Shown piece by piece: positions 1 to 8,417 of a DNA stretch of 64,000 nt. Where the stretch lies: the NCBI GenBank assembly GCA_943914555.1, contig CALUCM010000004.1, positions 5,012 through 69,011 of the forward strand. Reading direction: 5' to 3'. The translations under genes and the position numbers were made by a program. The notes under the pieces were generated by a model. It was not told the origin of the DNA and did not search any database. It saw nothing but the letters and a program-made list of their open reading frames with translations. The DNA comes from an uncultured Francisella sp. (lineage in GTDB: Bacteria > Pseudomonadota > Gammaproteobacteria > Burkholderiales > Neisseriaceae). Every line of letters starts with the position of its first letter. Positions within the stretch are counted from its first letter, which is position 1.

Positions 1-953
1 CGCTGATATTTGTCTTAGCGATGCTTGAAAAGTTTAAATTTGGCGGAAATTATCGCGCTTATCTGGCCGATGTTGCTATTTGGCTATCTCCAGCTACTTT
101 AATGAACATTAGCTTGTTGATGATGGGCAACAATTTCTTTTCTCGCATCAGGCTTTTTTCCTATATCAAGGGTTATCTTGTTCTTATTTTAGTTATAGTC
201 AACGTTGTTAACTATATTTTTTACAAGTACTTAGCTACCCCAGTTACTGCTAGTCCTGCTTATTTTGTAGTGCTTAATTTTTTCTATTTAATTTGGGCGC
301 GCTATCATACCATTATCAAACAAAGCGTTGCACCTGCGTCAATTGAAGCTAAATTAGTGGCACTTAATTCTGCAATCCGCCCTCATTTTTTATTTAATAG
401 TATTAATTCAGCGATCAGCCTAATCAAAACCAGACCAGAAGACGCCGAAGAAATTTTACAAAATATGGCGGATTTGTTTCGTGCAATGCTTAATAGTAAG
501 CAGCAAAGTACACTAGGAGAAGAATTAACATTAGTCAAAGATTATTTAAATATAGAAACAATCCGCTTGGGCAAACAGCGGATACAAGTCAATTGGCAAG
601 TTAACGCTCCCAAGAATACAGTAACACCTTATTTTTTTCTGCAACCTCTTTTGGAAAATGCTATTTACCATGGTGTAGAAAATCTCATTCATCCTGAGCC
701 AATTTTAGTTAAGATCTATCGCAGTGGTAGTTGGATTTATGTTTATGTTAAAAATCAAAGAGGTAAAGAAAGACTGCGTAATAGCGGGAATAAAAAAGCT
801 TTGAAAAATCTAGATGAACGCCTATTTTTAATGTTTTCTCAAGATGCTAAGTTGCACTATTTCAAAAGCGGTAACTACTTTATCGTTAAGATACGGCTGC
901 CTTATTACACCACAGCGCCCAAAGTTAACATTTCTTCCCACATTGAAGAATAA
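1..953 (+). CDS. AlgZ/FimS (LytS-family) sensor histidine kinase, 5' end outside the window
   Basis: Membrane sensor kinase of the LytS/AlgZ type, expected to phosphorylate a LytTR response regulator. The first in-frame ATG is at 21, but the frame stays open and hydrophobic back to base 1, so the true start is probably upstream. From the ATG at 21, hydrophobic segments fill the first 95 residues. The H-box (RPHFLFNS) puts the phospho-histidine at about residue 122, and the N-box (LLENAIYHGVE) has Asn at 213. The usual DxGxG box is not visible, and the last box reads GNKKALKNLDERL. The Pseudomonas AlgZ family is known to be similarly unorthodox, so this need not mean inactivity. No response regulator follows; one could lie before the window. 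AlgZ-like is favoured over a generic LytS. Confidence 0.8.
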   Translation, partial: LIFVLAMLEKFKFGGNYRAYLADVAIWLSPATLMNISLLMMGNNFFSRIRLFSYIKGYLVLILVIVNVVNYIFYKYLATPVTASPAYFVVLNFFYLIWARYHTIIKQSVAPASIEAKLVALNSAIRPHFLFNSINSAISLIKTRPEDAEEILQNMADLFRAMLNSKQQSTLGEELTLVKDYLNIETIRLGKQRIQVNWQVNAPKNTVTPYFFLQPLLENAIYHGVENLIHPEPILVKIYRSGSWIYVYVKNQRGKERLRNSGNKKALKNLDERLFLMFSQDAKLHYFKSGNYFIVKIRLPYYTTAPKVNISSHIEE

Positions 954-970
954 GCATCAAGCTGTATAAT
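943..970 (+). promoter_or_regulatory. candidate sigma-70 promoter for the aminotransferase-queH pair
   Basis: A TTGAAG hexamer at 943-948 is followed after 16 bases by a perfect TATAAT at 965-970. This sits about 30 bases before the aminotransferase start at 999 and overlaps the end of the kinase gene. It is inferred from consensus match only. Confidence 0.45.
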
Positions 971-998
971 CTTACACTAATCTTTTCAGGATCAGGCT

Positions 999-2129
999 AT
1001 GAATAACGTACCTAATAATAAACAGCTACAGGAATTTTCTGTTGTTTATACCGATCGCGCAGTAAACCATATGTCTCAAGAATTCCAACAAGCCATGCGC
1101 GATCTCTCCACCCTTTTTAAAACTGTTTATCATGCTGAGGAAGTAATTTTGATCCCAGGTAGCGGAACAACTGCTATGGAAGCCGTAGCACGGCAGTTTG
1201 CTAGAGAAAAAAAGTGCCTGTGTCTACGCAATGGTTTTTTTAACTTTCGCTGGAGTCAAATCTTTGCACAAGGCCACATCCCAAATGAGGAATTTGTGCT
1301 CAAAGCGCATGCGCTTTCTAGAGAAAAAAAGGCCAGCTTTCTACCCCCTTCATTAGAAGAAGTAAATAAATGTATTCTTGAGAAAACACCTAATTTAGTC
1401 TTTGCAACCCACGTTGAAACGTCCTCAGGAATAATGCTTTCTGATGAATACATTGCCGCTATTGCAGAAAAAATCCATAGTATGAATGGCTATTTAGTTC
1501 TTGATTGCGTTGCTTCAGGCGCCAGATGGATCGATATGCAAGCATTAGGGGTTGATATATTAATTACTGCTCCGCAAAAATGTTGGAGTGCACCACCTTC
1601 TTGCGGTATTGTACTCTTAAATAAAACCATCGGTAGTCAATTAAGCCACACAACAAGCGATAGTTTCGATCTTGATTTGAATCAGTGGTTAAATATTATG
1701 CGCGCTTATGAACAAGGTAAATTTGCTTACTACGCCACCATGCCAACAAATGCCCTAATAGCTCTGCGTAATAGCATGTTAGAAGCGCAAAAAATAGGTT
1801 TTTCCTATCTAAAAGATCGCCAACTAGAGCTAGGAACAAAAGTACGGTCTCTGTTTAAAAGCAAGGGATTTATCTCTGTCGCCGCAGAGCAGGTAGCCTC
1901 ACCCAGTATTGCAGTATACTATACAGACGATCCAACCATACAAAACGGCCAAAAATGGCAAGAATATGGTATACAGATTTCTTCCGGTGTTCCACTAAAA
2001 TGTGGCGAGCAAGAACCTTTTCAAACATTTCGTATAGGGTTACTAGGCTGGGACAAATTAAACCATATTGATCAGACAGTAGATACATTAAAGGAAACGT
2101 TAAAAGAAATATGCAAAGAGAAAAACTAG
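999..2129 (+). CDS. class V PLP-dependent aminotransferase (alanine-glyoxylate / serine-pyruvate type)
   Basis: Predicted cytosolic fold-type I aminotransferase of 376 residues, the usual length for the alanine-glyoxylate/serine-pyruvate group. A glycine/serine-rich cofactor loop (PGSGTTAM) lies near residue 55. The PLP-contacting Asp is at about 169 in VLDC, and the Schiff-base lysine is Lys194 in TAPQKCW. A WxAP-like stretch follows the lysine, as in this group. The substrate cannot be read from sequence; phosphonoacetaldehyde-type and serine-type transaminases share the architecture. Its end overlaps queH by 19 bases, which suggests co-transcription from the promoter at 943-970. No metabolic partner lies nearby. 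Confidence 0.85.
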   Translation: MNNVPNNKQLQEFSVVYTDRAVNHMSQEFQQAMRDLSTLFKTVYHAEEVILIPGSGTTAMEAVARQFAREKKCLCLRNGFFNFRWSQIFAQGHIPNEEFVLKAHALSREKKASFLPPSLEEVNKCILEKTPNLVFATHVETSSGIMLSDEYIAAIAEKIHSMNGYLVLDCVASGARWIDMQALGVDILITAPQKCWSAPPSCGIVLLNKTIGSQLSHTTSDSFDLDLNQWLNIMRAYEQGKFAYYATMPTNALIALRNSMLEAQKIGFSYLKDRQLELGTKVRSLFKSKGFISVAAEQVASPSIAVYYTDDPTIQNGQKWQEYGIQISSGVPLKCGEQEPFQTFRIGLLGWDKLNHIDQTVDTLKETLKEICKEKN

Positions 2130-2788
2130 TGCTTCCTGAAGGTCATAGCCATGAAGCTGTATTGTTACATATCTGCTGTGCACCTTGCTCTGCTGAGATT
2201 ATTGAATCTCTTGCAGATTCGGGGATTTCTTTTACAATCTTTTTCTATAACCCGAATATCCATCCAGTTAAGGAGTATGAAACTCGCAAAGAAGAAAGTA
2301 AAAATTTTGCCAATTCCCGCCATATCCCATTTGTAGATGCTGATTATGACAGTGATCGCTGGTTTAAGCGCACCAAAGGGATGGAGTGGGAGCCTGAGCG
2401 GGGCAAACGTTGCACCATATGTTTTGATATACGTTTAGAAAGAACTGCGTTATTTGCTAAAGAAAATGGTTTTCGTCTATTTGCCACTTCTATGGGCATT
2501 TCTCGTTGGAAAAATATGCAGCAAGTTAATACTTGTGGCTTGCGTGCGGCCTTAGCCTATCCAGATTTGACCTATTGGGATATGAACTGGCGAAAAAAAG
2601 GTGGTTCACAACGCATGGTTGAAATCAGTAAACGCGAACACTTTTATCAGCAAGAATATTGTGGCTGTATCTATTCTCTGCGCGATAATAATATATGGCG
2701 ACGCTCTCAGGGAAGAAAAAATATTGAATTGGGGCAAAAATTTTATACAAATGATTCCTCAACTGAACACATCAATATGAAAAAATAA
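2111..2788 (+). CDS. queH: epoxyqueuosine reductase QueH
   Basis: QueH (DUF208) performs the last step of queuosine synthesis, reducing epoxyqueuosine in tRNA to queuosine; it replaces the unrelated QueG. The protein has 225 residues. The conserved cysteine sets are visible: Cys22, Cys23 and Cys26 in ICCAPC near the N-terminus, Cys101 and Cys104 in RCTICF, and Cys184 and Cys186 in EYCGC. These fit the metal/Fe-S and redox cysteines of the family. The short tail after about residue 205 is unlike the core. The start lies inside the end of the aminotransferase gene. queC, an early gene of the same pathway, is about 2 kb downstream on the other strand. Confidence 0.92.
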   Translation: MQREKLVLPEGHSHEAVLLHICCAPCSAEIIESLADSGISFTIFFYNPNIHPVKEYETRKEESKNFANSRHIPFVDADYDSDRWFKRTKGMEWEPERGKRCTICFDIRLERTALFAKENGFRLFATSMGISRWKNMQQVNTCGLRAALAYPDLTYWDMNWRKKGGSQRMVEISKREHFYQQEYCGCIYSLRDNNIWRRSQGRKNIELGQKFYTNDSSTEHINMKK

Positions 2789-2801
2789 TAATTCTGCGCA
2801 C

Positions 2802-2822
2802 AAAGAGATCGATGATCTCTTT
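2802..2822 (+). terminator. hairpin after queH, possible terminator
   Basis: A 9-bp perfect stem (AAAGAGATC / GATCTCTTT) with a 3-base loop begins 13 bases after the queH stop. It is followed by TTAAAAAG and not a T run, so intrinsic termination would be weak. Confidence 0.35.
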
Positions 2823-3144
2823 AAAAAGCTTGATCAGTTAAGTAGTTAATGATAGAGTGTATATATAGAGCTATTATTCTATTTTGACTATATTTTCCAG
2901 TTTCATAAAATGTTATGGGTTGCTGTAGTAAAGCTTTCTGGCTGGTGCTGTAAAGGCCATTGCTTATAGAAAATTCCTAGCCTTAGTAAACAGCTTTTGT
3001 GGTGGTACTTTTGCTAAAAAATAAATAAAACAGTAGTATGTGTTTGGCTTAGTAAATCTCACGCTGATTCCAAAATTGCTAAGTTAATATGTTACGGTAC
3101 CTTTAGCGTTGTTTGAGAAATAAAATCTATGGAGGTTGTGGTAT
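2823..3144. other. intergenic stretch with no recognised gene
   Basis: About 320 AT-rich bases between queH and the YceI-like gene. Only very short open frames occur and none carries a recognisable motif. The right end holds the ribosome-binding site GGAGG at 3131-3135 for the YceI-like gene. No tRNA-like cloverleaf was seen. Decayed coding sequence cannot be excluded. Confidence 0.5.
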
Positions 3145-3738
3145 ATGAAAAAATCCCTTGTTTTAGGCACTATCTTACTGATCTCACCGTTATATGTATT
3201 TTCAGAAACAGTCAAAATTTCGAATGTGCATATTACAGAAAAAATAAAAAATAATTTCATAGGCCCTTCCATCAATATCAACTTTAAAAAAGTCAATATT
3301 GATATAACAGCAGATTTTGTGGCTAAAACTGGTCATATTAATCTTGATGTTTATCCAGAACATGCTGAGATTTCACCACGTGTTCTTGCTTCCTTTATTA
3401 AAGGAGGAGAAAATTTCGATGCAAAAAAGCATAAAACCGTTACCTTTAGAAGCACAAAATTAAATTTCACTAATAATAATCAAATCTCTAGTGTGGCTGG
3501 TATCTTAACAGTAAAAGGAATTTCAACACCTATTGTGTTTAAGAAAAATTCATTTAAATGTAAGCCGCTTGGTCAAGGGCGAAGCTGTAATATAGACTAT
3601 ACTGCTTCATTAGATAGAACCAAAATAGGAATCACCTCTGGCGTTAAACTTGGCCTCTCCAAGCAAACGTCAATTAGATTAACAGCAACTTTCACAGATT
3701 CATTAAGTGCTGACTCTTCAACAAAGACCAAAAAATAA
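3145..3738 (+). CDS. secreted YceI-family protein
   Basis: YceI proteins are small periplasmic beta-barrel, lipocalin-like proteins thought to bind polyisoprenoids or other amphiphiles. The ATG at 3145 is chosen over an earlier GTG because GGAGG lies 9 bases before it and a signal peptide then starts cleanly (MKKSLVLGTILLISPLYVFS, cleavage after about residue 20). The mature part shows family hallmarks: a FDAKKHKTVTFRST block in the middle and a GILTVKGISTPIVF strand pair. The first strands are divergent, and two cysteines (KCKPLGQGRSC) could form a disulfide. It is a single-gene unit closed by the hairpin at 3755-3790. The ligand is unknown. Confidence 0.8.
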   Translation: MKKSLVLGTILLISPLYVFSETVKISNVHITEKIKNNFIGPSININFKKVNIDITADFVAKTGHINLDVYPEHAEISPRVLASFIKGGENFDAKKHKTVTFRSTKLNFTNNNQISSVAGILTVKGISTPIVFKKNSFKCKPLGQGRSCNIDYTASLDRTKIGITSGVKLGLSKQTSIRLTATFTDSLSADSSTKTKK

Positions 3739-3754
3739 GTAAAATATTGCCCCG

Positions 3755-3790
3755 AATTAAAAAAGGCTAGAGTACTAGCCTTTTTTAATT
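3755..3790. terminator. bidirectional intrinsic terminator
   Basis: A perfect 16-bp inverted repeat with a 4-base AGTA loop, starting 16 bases after the YceI-like stop. The A-rich left arm and T-rich right arm give a G+C core (GGCTAG/CTAGCC) followed by six T on either strand. It suits both the YceI-like gene and the small broken gene arriving from the other side. Confidence 0.85.
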
Positions 3791-3811
3791 TAACTTAATA
3801 CTAAGATTTTA

Positions 3812-4053
3812 TTATTGCGCTTGCTTGGCTAGTTTCTTTACTAGATAACCTCTTAGCCCCTGTTTTCCATCACAAATATGTTGGACTGCTTGCCGTTGCA
3901 ATTCTAAAGCTTCTTCTTGAAGCTGCTCTCGGTGCACGCATTCATCATAGCGCTCTAATCCTTCCTGAAATGCAAATGTTCGTGGGAAACAGTGCGGCCG
4001 ATGCCGAAGAGTAAATCATCAGTCCGCCCCAAAAATACAACTAGTTTTTTCAT
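3812..4053 (-). pseudogene. small unknown gene interrupted by one frameshift
   Basis: On the minus strand a strong ribosome-binding site (AAGGGGG) precedes an ATG at 4053 opening MKKLVVFLGRTDD. That frame stops after 32 codons. The +2 frame, entered at a run of three T around codon 14, continues as LRHRPHCFPRTFAFQEGLE and runs through a charged, helix-like stretch (REQLQEEALELQRQ) to a TAA at 3812-3814. Adding one base in the T run (4 T instead of 3) would give one 80-residue protein ending just before the terminator at 3755-3790. I do not recognise the family. It may be a genuine frameshift mutation, a homopolymer sequencing error, or less likely a recoding event, since no classic slippery heptamer is visible. 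Confidence 0.5.
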
Positions 4054-4241
4054 AAGAACACCCCCTTTTGATAAAAACGTTTAGTCACTTCCTGACTACT
4101 GCTAAGGCTATAATAGAAAAATAAATATCTTGCAACATATCAATGAGCTATGTTTACAATGAAGTCTTTCTGTCTGGGGCATCTGGAACATAAAGGTTAT
4201 CAAAACATCTGTTCTTTTAATATAAAATTCTACTGTAACAT

Positions 4242-4919
4242 TTATTTCTCTTTCTTTGCTAAATAATTTTTTAGGCCTTGTTCTCGTAAAAGACAACTAG
4301 GACAGCGCTTGCACCCTCCTTGTTTTCCCTCATAGCAAGTATGGCTGTATTTTTTTACAAACTCCATATAGCCAAGTTGATCAGATAACTCCCAAACAGT
4401 TGCTTTATCTAAATACATCAGCGGCGTTTGGATGGTAAACACTTGATCCATCGCTAAATTAATACTGGCATTGATACTGCGAATAAACCCTTCACGACAA
4501 TCAGGATAACCACTATAATCTGCCTGGCTAACACCAATAATGATATTAGCAATATTCATCTGATAAGCATAGATGGCAGTATATAAAATAAAAAGTGCAT
4601 TTCTGCCAGGAACAAAAGTATTGGGATAGCTTGCACCTTGAGATTGATTAATTTTTATCTCTTGGTTCATCAATGCGTTCTCAGTTAGCCCAGATAATTC
4701 TTCTAAAGCGATAATACGGTGGTGTTTAACTCCCAATCTCTGACAAATATCAAGAGAGCACTGCAGCTCTATCTCATGGCGTTGACCATAACGAAAGCTT
4801 AGAGCATGTACTTGCTCCAATCCATAACGTGCAATTGCCTGCACCAGACAAGTAGTAGAATCTTGCCCTCCTGAAAAAATAACAACGACAGATTGCTGAT
4901 CTAAAGTTTTATTGCTCAT
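4242..4919 (-). CDS. queC: 7-cyano-7-deazaguanine synthase QueC
   Basis: QueC converts 7-carboxy-7-deazaguanine to preQ0 using ATP and ammonia, in queuosine synthesis. The start is set at the ATG at 4919 (MSNKTL), giving 225 residues; the longer frame would run further into phoR. Visible motifs are the PP-loop ATPase signature SGGQDSTT near the N-terminus, the GVSQADYSGYPDCR block, and the C-terminal zinc site (HTCYEG, GGCKRCPSC). The first 11 bases overlap the end of phoR, so it is translated as the last gene of the thiL-pgpA-phoB-phoR-queC unit. queH, the final enzyme of the pathway, is nearby on the other strand. Confidence 0.95.
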   Translation of the reverse strand: MSNKTLDQQSVVVIFSGGQDSTTCLVQAIARYGLEQVHALSFRYGQRHEIELQCSLDICQRLGVKHHRIIALEELSGLTENALMNQEIKINQSQGASYPNTFVPGRNALFILYTAIYAYQMNIANIIIGVSQADYSGYPDCREGFIRSINASINLAMDQVFTIQTPLMYLDKATVWELSDQLGYMEFVKKYSHTCYEGKQGGCKRCPSCLLREQGLKNYLAKKEK

Positions 4920-6132
4920 AAGCTGGTAAATAAAATTTAAAAAGACTCCCCTGACCTGGCTCACTCTCTATTAAAAGTTGAGAGCCATGTTTCTTCAAAG
5001 CATGACTAACAATAGCTAAGCCCAAACCTGAACCTCCATGTGAAGTACGCTGACGTGCTGAATCAACCATATAAAATCGTTCAGTTAAATGGTTTAAATG
5101 CTCTTTACCAATCCCTACCCCATTATCTTGAATGGCAAATAAGGCAAATGTTTTAGCACCTTGTTCCACTTTCTGCCAGCGAATCTCTATCTCACTAAGT
5201 TTGGGATTATGCTCTATTGCATTGTAAATTAAGTTGGAAACACATTCATTTAAAAGTTTGGGATATCCCTGCACCACTAACTCATCGTCCAAGTACAAGC
5301 GAATAATATGTTTTTTTCCTTTTCTAATTTGTAATTCATCATAGATAGAATAGATGATATCTGGCATGTCAACCACTTCTAAAGTTTCAGAATATAGATT
5401 ATCTTCAATTCTCGCCAAAGTTAACAGTTGCTCCACCATGCTAAGCAAACGATTAACCTGTTTTTGCATACTTTTATAAGGTTTTAAATCAGTCTTATCA
5501 TGCTTGACAGCTTTTTTCTGATTCTCTAGGATCTCGATGTAACCTTGCAGTACTGTCAAAGGAACGCGTAATTCGTGGCTAATATTTGCAAAAAGACGTT
5601 TTCTGGTATTTTCATACAAAACTCTTTCAGAAATATCAGTAAAGTAAATAAGTGAAAAATGCTTGACTGATAACGGATGGATGACGTATTCAAGGTGAAG
5701 TTCAGGGCTCAGCTCAAGCAAACCTTGTCTCTGCTTAGGATCAATAAGAGCTTGCTTTAAAATTTCTTGACTAATTAAAGGAAAAATAGTTAGAGAATTC
5801 TTGCTGCCTTTCAAATTGAAATAGTTCTTGATCTTTTTATTGCGCCAGATTACCTTCCCTTGCTCATCAGTAAAACAGACAGCAACTGGTAATTCTTTGA
5901 TTGCTAACATCATTTTTTTTAATATACGAATGTAATTAGGCTCTAATACTAACCAGTGATAAATAAAACTATGCGTCATGCTTATGATAAAAAAAGCAAC
6001 AAAAAAACTAAGTGCCAGACTATATGTAAAATAATAAAGTATCAGCATTAAAAAAATCAGTATAATGCTCAACTTAAGTATAAGTTCAGTTTTTGACCAG
6101 TCACTTGTTAGCTTAAAGTGTCTTTTTTCCAT
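4909..6132 (-). CDS. phoR: phosphate-regulon sensor histidine kinase PhoR
   Basis: Inner-membrane kinase of 407 residues, paired with PhoB. Two hydrophobic segments lie between about residues 18 and 60, followed by a PAS-like domain (about 75-165). The dimerisation/H-box is FANISHELRVPLT with the phospho-acceptor His186. The ATPase part carries the N-box NLIYNAIEHNP, G1 box DNGVGIG and G2 box GGSGLGLAIV, all intact. The start is one base past the phoB stop, and the end overlaps queC by 11 bases. The short membrane part without a periplasmic sensor domain matches PhoR, which in other bacteria senses through PstSCAB/PhoU; those genes are not in the window. Confidence 0.92.
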   Translation of the reverse strand: MEKRHFKLTSDWSKTELILKLSIILIFLMLILYYFTYSLALSFFVAFFIISMTHSFIYHWLVLEPNYIRILKKMMLAIKELPVAVCFTDEQGKVIWRNKKIKNYFNLKGSKNSLTIFPLISQEILKQALIDPKQRQGLLELSPELHLEYVIHPLSVKHFSLIYFTDISERVLYENTRKRLFANISHELRVPLTVLQGYIEILENQKKAVKHDKTDLKPYKSMQKQVNRLLSMVEQLLTLARIEDNLYSETLEVVDMPDIIYSIYDELQIRKGKKHIIRLYLDDELVVQGYPKLLNECVSNLIYNAIEHNPKLSEIEIRWQKVEQGAKTFALFAIQDNGVGIGKEHLNHLTERFYMVDSARQRTSHGGSGLGLAIVSHALKKHGSQLLIESEPGQGSLFKFYLPAYEQ

Positions 6133-6133
6133 A

Positions 6134-6913
6134 TTATCTTGAAATGTTCGAAAATCGATAACCCTTTCCTCTGATTGTCTGCAATAACTGATCGTGCCCT
6201 GTCTGAGCCAAAATCTTTTTTAAACGCCCCACGCTGACATCTACAGTGCGCGGAGCTACAAAGGTATGTACCCCCCAAACACCATCTAACAGCTCTTCTC
6301 GGGTAAAAACTTGATCAGGATAAGTCATAAAAAATAAGAGCAGCTTAAATTCAATACGCCTAATCTGGATCATCTTATGGTCTATTAGTACCCGGTGAGC
6401 CACCGGATCTATAGTAATACCGCCATACTTTACTAGACTATTTTTTATATTATTTTTTGACTCAATACCACTGCGACGCAAATGAGCTTGAATGCGCGCC
6501 AATAGTTCTCTTAAAACCACCGGTTTAGTTAAGTAGTCATCTGCACCAGCATCTAGCCCTGTAATCCGATCATCAACTTCAACTTTAGCACTCAATATAA
6601 TCACTGGAACATTTTTCCGACGAGGATTTTTTTTGATTTCATGTAATAAATCGATACCATTAAGCACTTGATTAACTGGCTTACCATCGCCTATCGGTAT
6701 CATCCAATCTAAGATAATAAGATTAATACGTTTTTCTGAATTAATAAGAACTTCTGCTTCTAAATAATTACTTGCTTTTAATACACGGTATTTTCGACTA
6801 TTCAAATATACCGCAATCATATCACGAATATTTTTTTCATCTTCTATAATTAAAATACTTTCAACCAACTGCACTTTATCCTGATGATCTATTTTATTTC
6901 GTTTATTAGCCAT
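6134..6913 (-). CDS. phoB: response regulator PhoB
   Basis: OmpR/PhoB-type regulator of 259 residues, about 30 longer than typical PhoB. The receiver carries Asp69 (LIILDWM) as phospho-acceptor and Lys130 in YLTKPV. The winged-helix output domain ends with RTVDVSVGRLKK and TIRGKGYRF. The extra length comes from about 17 residues at the N-terminus and an insertion of about nine residues just after the phospho-acceptor (MIPIGDGKPVNQVLNGIDLL, against MLPGGSGIQF in E. coli). The insertion is in frame. The start overlaps pgpA by 25 bases; a later start is possible but no better ATG is visible before the receiver. It should activate phosphate-starvation genes. Confidence 0.9.
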   Translation of the reverse strand: MANKRNKIDHQDKVQLVESILIIEDEKNIRDMIAVYLNSRKYRVLKASNYLEAEVLINSEKRINLIILDWMIPIGDGKPVNQVLNGIDLLHEIKKNPRRKNVPVIILSAKVEVDDRITGLDAGADDYLTKPVVLRELLARIQAHLRRSGIESKNNIKNSLVKYGGITIDPVAHRVLIDHKMIQIRRIEFKLLLFFMTYPDQVFTREELLDGVWGVHTFVAPRTVDVSVGRLKKILAQTGHDQLLQTIRGKGYRFSNISR

Positions 6914-7440
6914 ATTAGTCCTATTGTATATAAAGCAGCGATAATATCATCAATCATAATGCCTAAACCTCCGCCCAAATTTGCATCAATCTGGCGTATT
7001 GGAAAAGGTTTTCTAATATCAAAGAACCGAAACAAAATAAAAGAAAGACACCACCAATACCAAGTTGCAACAGGTAGCAAAGACAAAATAAGCCACATAG
7101 CTGCAATTTCATCTATCACAATACCTGAATAATCTTCCACACCCAAGATTCGGCTGGTTCTATTTGAACTCCATAACCCCAATAGAAAAGTGAATAAACT
7201 AAGTAGTAAGAGGAACCCATGCTGACCCAAATTTAATTGGTTTAATATAGCAGCAATGACTAAAGCCGCAAAACTGCCAATTGTTCCTGGCATAATGTGG
7301 GATAAACCAATACCGCAACCAAAGGCTAATAATGCAGCAGGCTGCCTGATTAGCCAAGAAAAACGAATCGGAAAATTAATCGACCGCGGTATTTTCTTCA
7401 AAATGATCAAAACCCTTGTGTGAATACCACAGTGGCTCAT
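6889..7440 (-). CDS. pgpA: phosphatidylglycerophosphatase A
   Basis: PgpA removes phosphate from phosphatidylglycerol phosphate in the inner membrane. The core has the family features: GIGLSHIMPGTIGSF early, DYSGIVIDEIAAMW in the middle, and FFDIRKPFPIRQID then GGLGIMIDDIIAA, with several membrane segments. The annotated ATG at 7440 gives 183 residues but overlaps thiL by 65 bases, and its first 20 residues do not resemble PgpA. A TTG at 7401, 11 bases after an AAGGG, may be the real start. Coupling to thiL is the standard arrangement in proteobacteria. Confidence 0.9.
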   Translation of the reverse strand: MSHCGIHTRVLIILKKIPRSINFPIRFSWLIRQPAALLAFGCGIGLSHIMPGTIGSFAALVIAAILNQLNLGQHGFLLLLSLFTFLLGLWSSNRTSRILGVEDYSGIVIDEIAAMWLILSLLPVATWYWWCLSFILFRFFDIRKPFPIRQIDANLGGGLGIMIDDIIAALYTIGLIWLINEIK

Positions 7441-8344
7441 TTGCTTTCATAACATGTAAGCCACTGTTAGCACATATTTCACCAATGTGGCTAAGCTGTA
7501 CTCCCTCTTCCTTAGCCAGATTTAAAAGAGCCGTTCTATTTTTCTTATCGGCAGTAAATAAGATCTCATAATCATCTCCTCCACTTAGTATCCATTCATT
7601 ATAGTACGAATATTCTTCAAGTTTACCAAGAGAAGCGATAGCATCTACATTGATTTTAGCGCCTTTATGGGAAGAACTAAGAATATGGTTAAGATCTTGT
7701 AATAAACCATCTGAAAGATCTTGTGCCGCATGAATAAAAGGCTTTGCCCTGGACATAAAAGAAAGATAAATAGGCGGGTACCGGCGATGTTGCTCACATA
7801 TTGTGAATATCTCTTTTTTTAAAATTACCTTATGCCAATGATGGTACAGTGCAGCAGCTGCAAGCCCCAAACGACCAGTATGCCAAATATCATCCCCTTC
7901 ATACGCGTTGTCTCGTTGTAAACCCCTGCCTTCTGTTTCACCAATAATGGTAATATTAATAATCAAAGAAGACCCCTTGCATGTATCGCCACCAATCAAT
8001 TGAACATGATAACAATCTAATAAAGCAAAAAAAGTAGCAAAAAACTCATCCAACCAAGATTTTTTTAAGGAAGGTGCTGCTAAAGATAATAGTATCCAGC
8101 GTGCTTTCGCCCCCATGGCAGCTATATCAGAAAAATTAGTAGCTAAACTTCGGTAAGCAACAGTCTGTGCATTATCCCACGAAAAAAAATGTTCATTCTC
8201 AAGTAACATATCCGAACTAATGTGCCAACAGCGGTTTTGATCAATGCGAATACTAGCCGCATCATCTCCAATCCCTAATAATAAACTGTCATCAGGATGA
8301 CATCTGGCACGCAAATAGTGATCAATGAATTCAAATTCTCTCAT
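7376..8344 (-). CDS. thiL: thiamine-monophosphate kinase ThiL
   Basis: ThiL phosphorylates thiamine monophosphate to the active diphosphate. The protein has 322 residues. It shows the AIR-synthase-like fold hallmarks: GIGDDAA near residue 25, the SSDMLLENEHF metal/ATP block, NFSDIAAMGA, IGGDTCKGS, and late DLSDGLLQDL and SGGDDYEILF. It is the first gene of a leftward unit (thiL-pgpA-phoB-phoR-queC) in which every gene overlaps or abuts the next. The 73-base gap to divergent prfC must hold both promoters. Confidence is high. Confidence 0.94.
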   Translation of the reverse strand: MREFEFIDHYLRARCHPDDSLLLGIGDDAASIRIDQNRCWHISSDMLLENEHFFSWDNAQTVAYRSLATNFSDIAAMGAKARWILLSLAAPSLKKSWLDEFFATFFALLDCYHVQLIGGDTCKGSSLIINITIIGETEGRGLQRDNAYEGDDIWHTGRLGLAAAALYHHWHKVILKKEIFTICEQHRRYPPIYLSFMSRAKPFIHAAQDLSDGLLQDLNHILSSSHKGAKINVDAIASLGKLEEYSYYNEWILSGGDDYEILFTADKKNRTALLNLAKEEGVQLSHIGEICANSGLHVMKANEPLWYSHKGFDHFEENTAVD

Positions 8345-8417
8345 TAGCTAAGTATTTTATTTTGACTGAGGCTTATTATACAATTACGTATTTTAGCTCT
8401 ATTTTAGCCTATTTTTT

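Noticed and set aside
1256..1453. Opposite-strand open frames inside the aminotransferase, purL, dnaX, gyrB and other genes
   Set aside because: They lie wholly within well-supported genes, lack ribosome-binding sites and show no family motifs, so they are shadows of real coding frames.
2770..2849. A protein-like stretch (HKEIDDLFKKLDQLSS) in another frame just after queH
   Set aside because: It has no start codon of its own and stops precede it; QueH already ends where the family does. It could be a decayed tail but cannot be supported.
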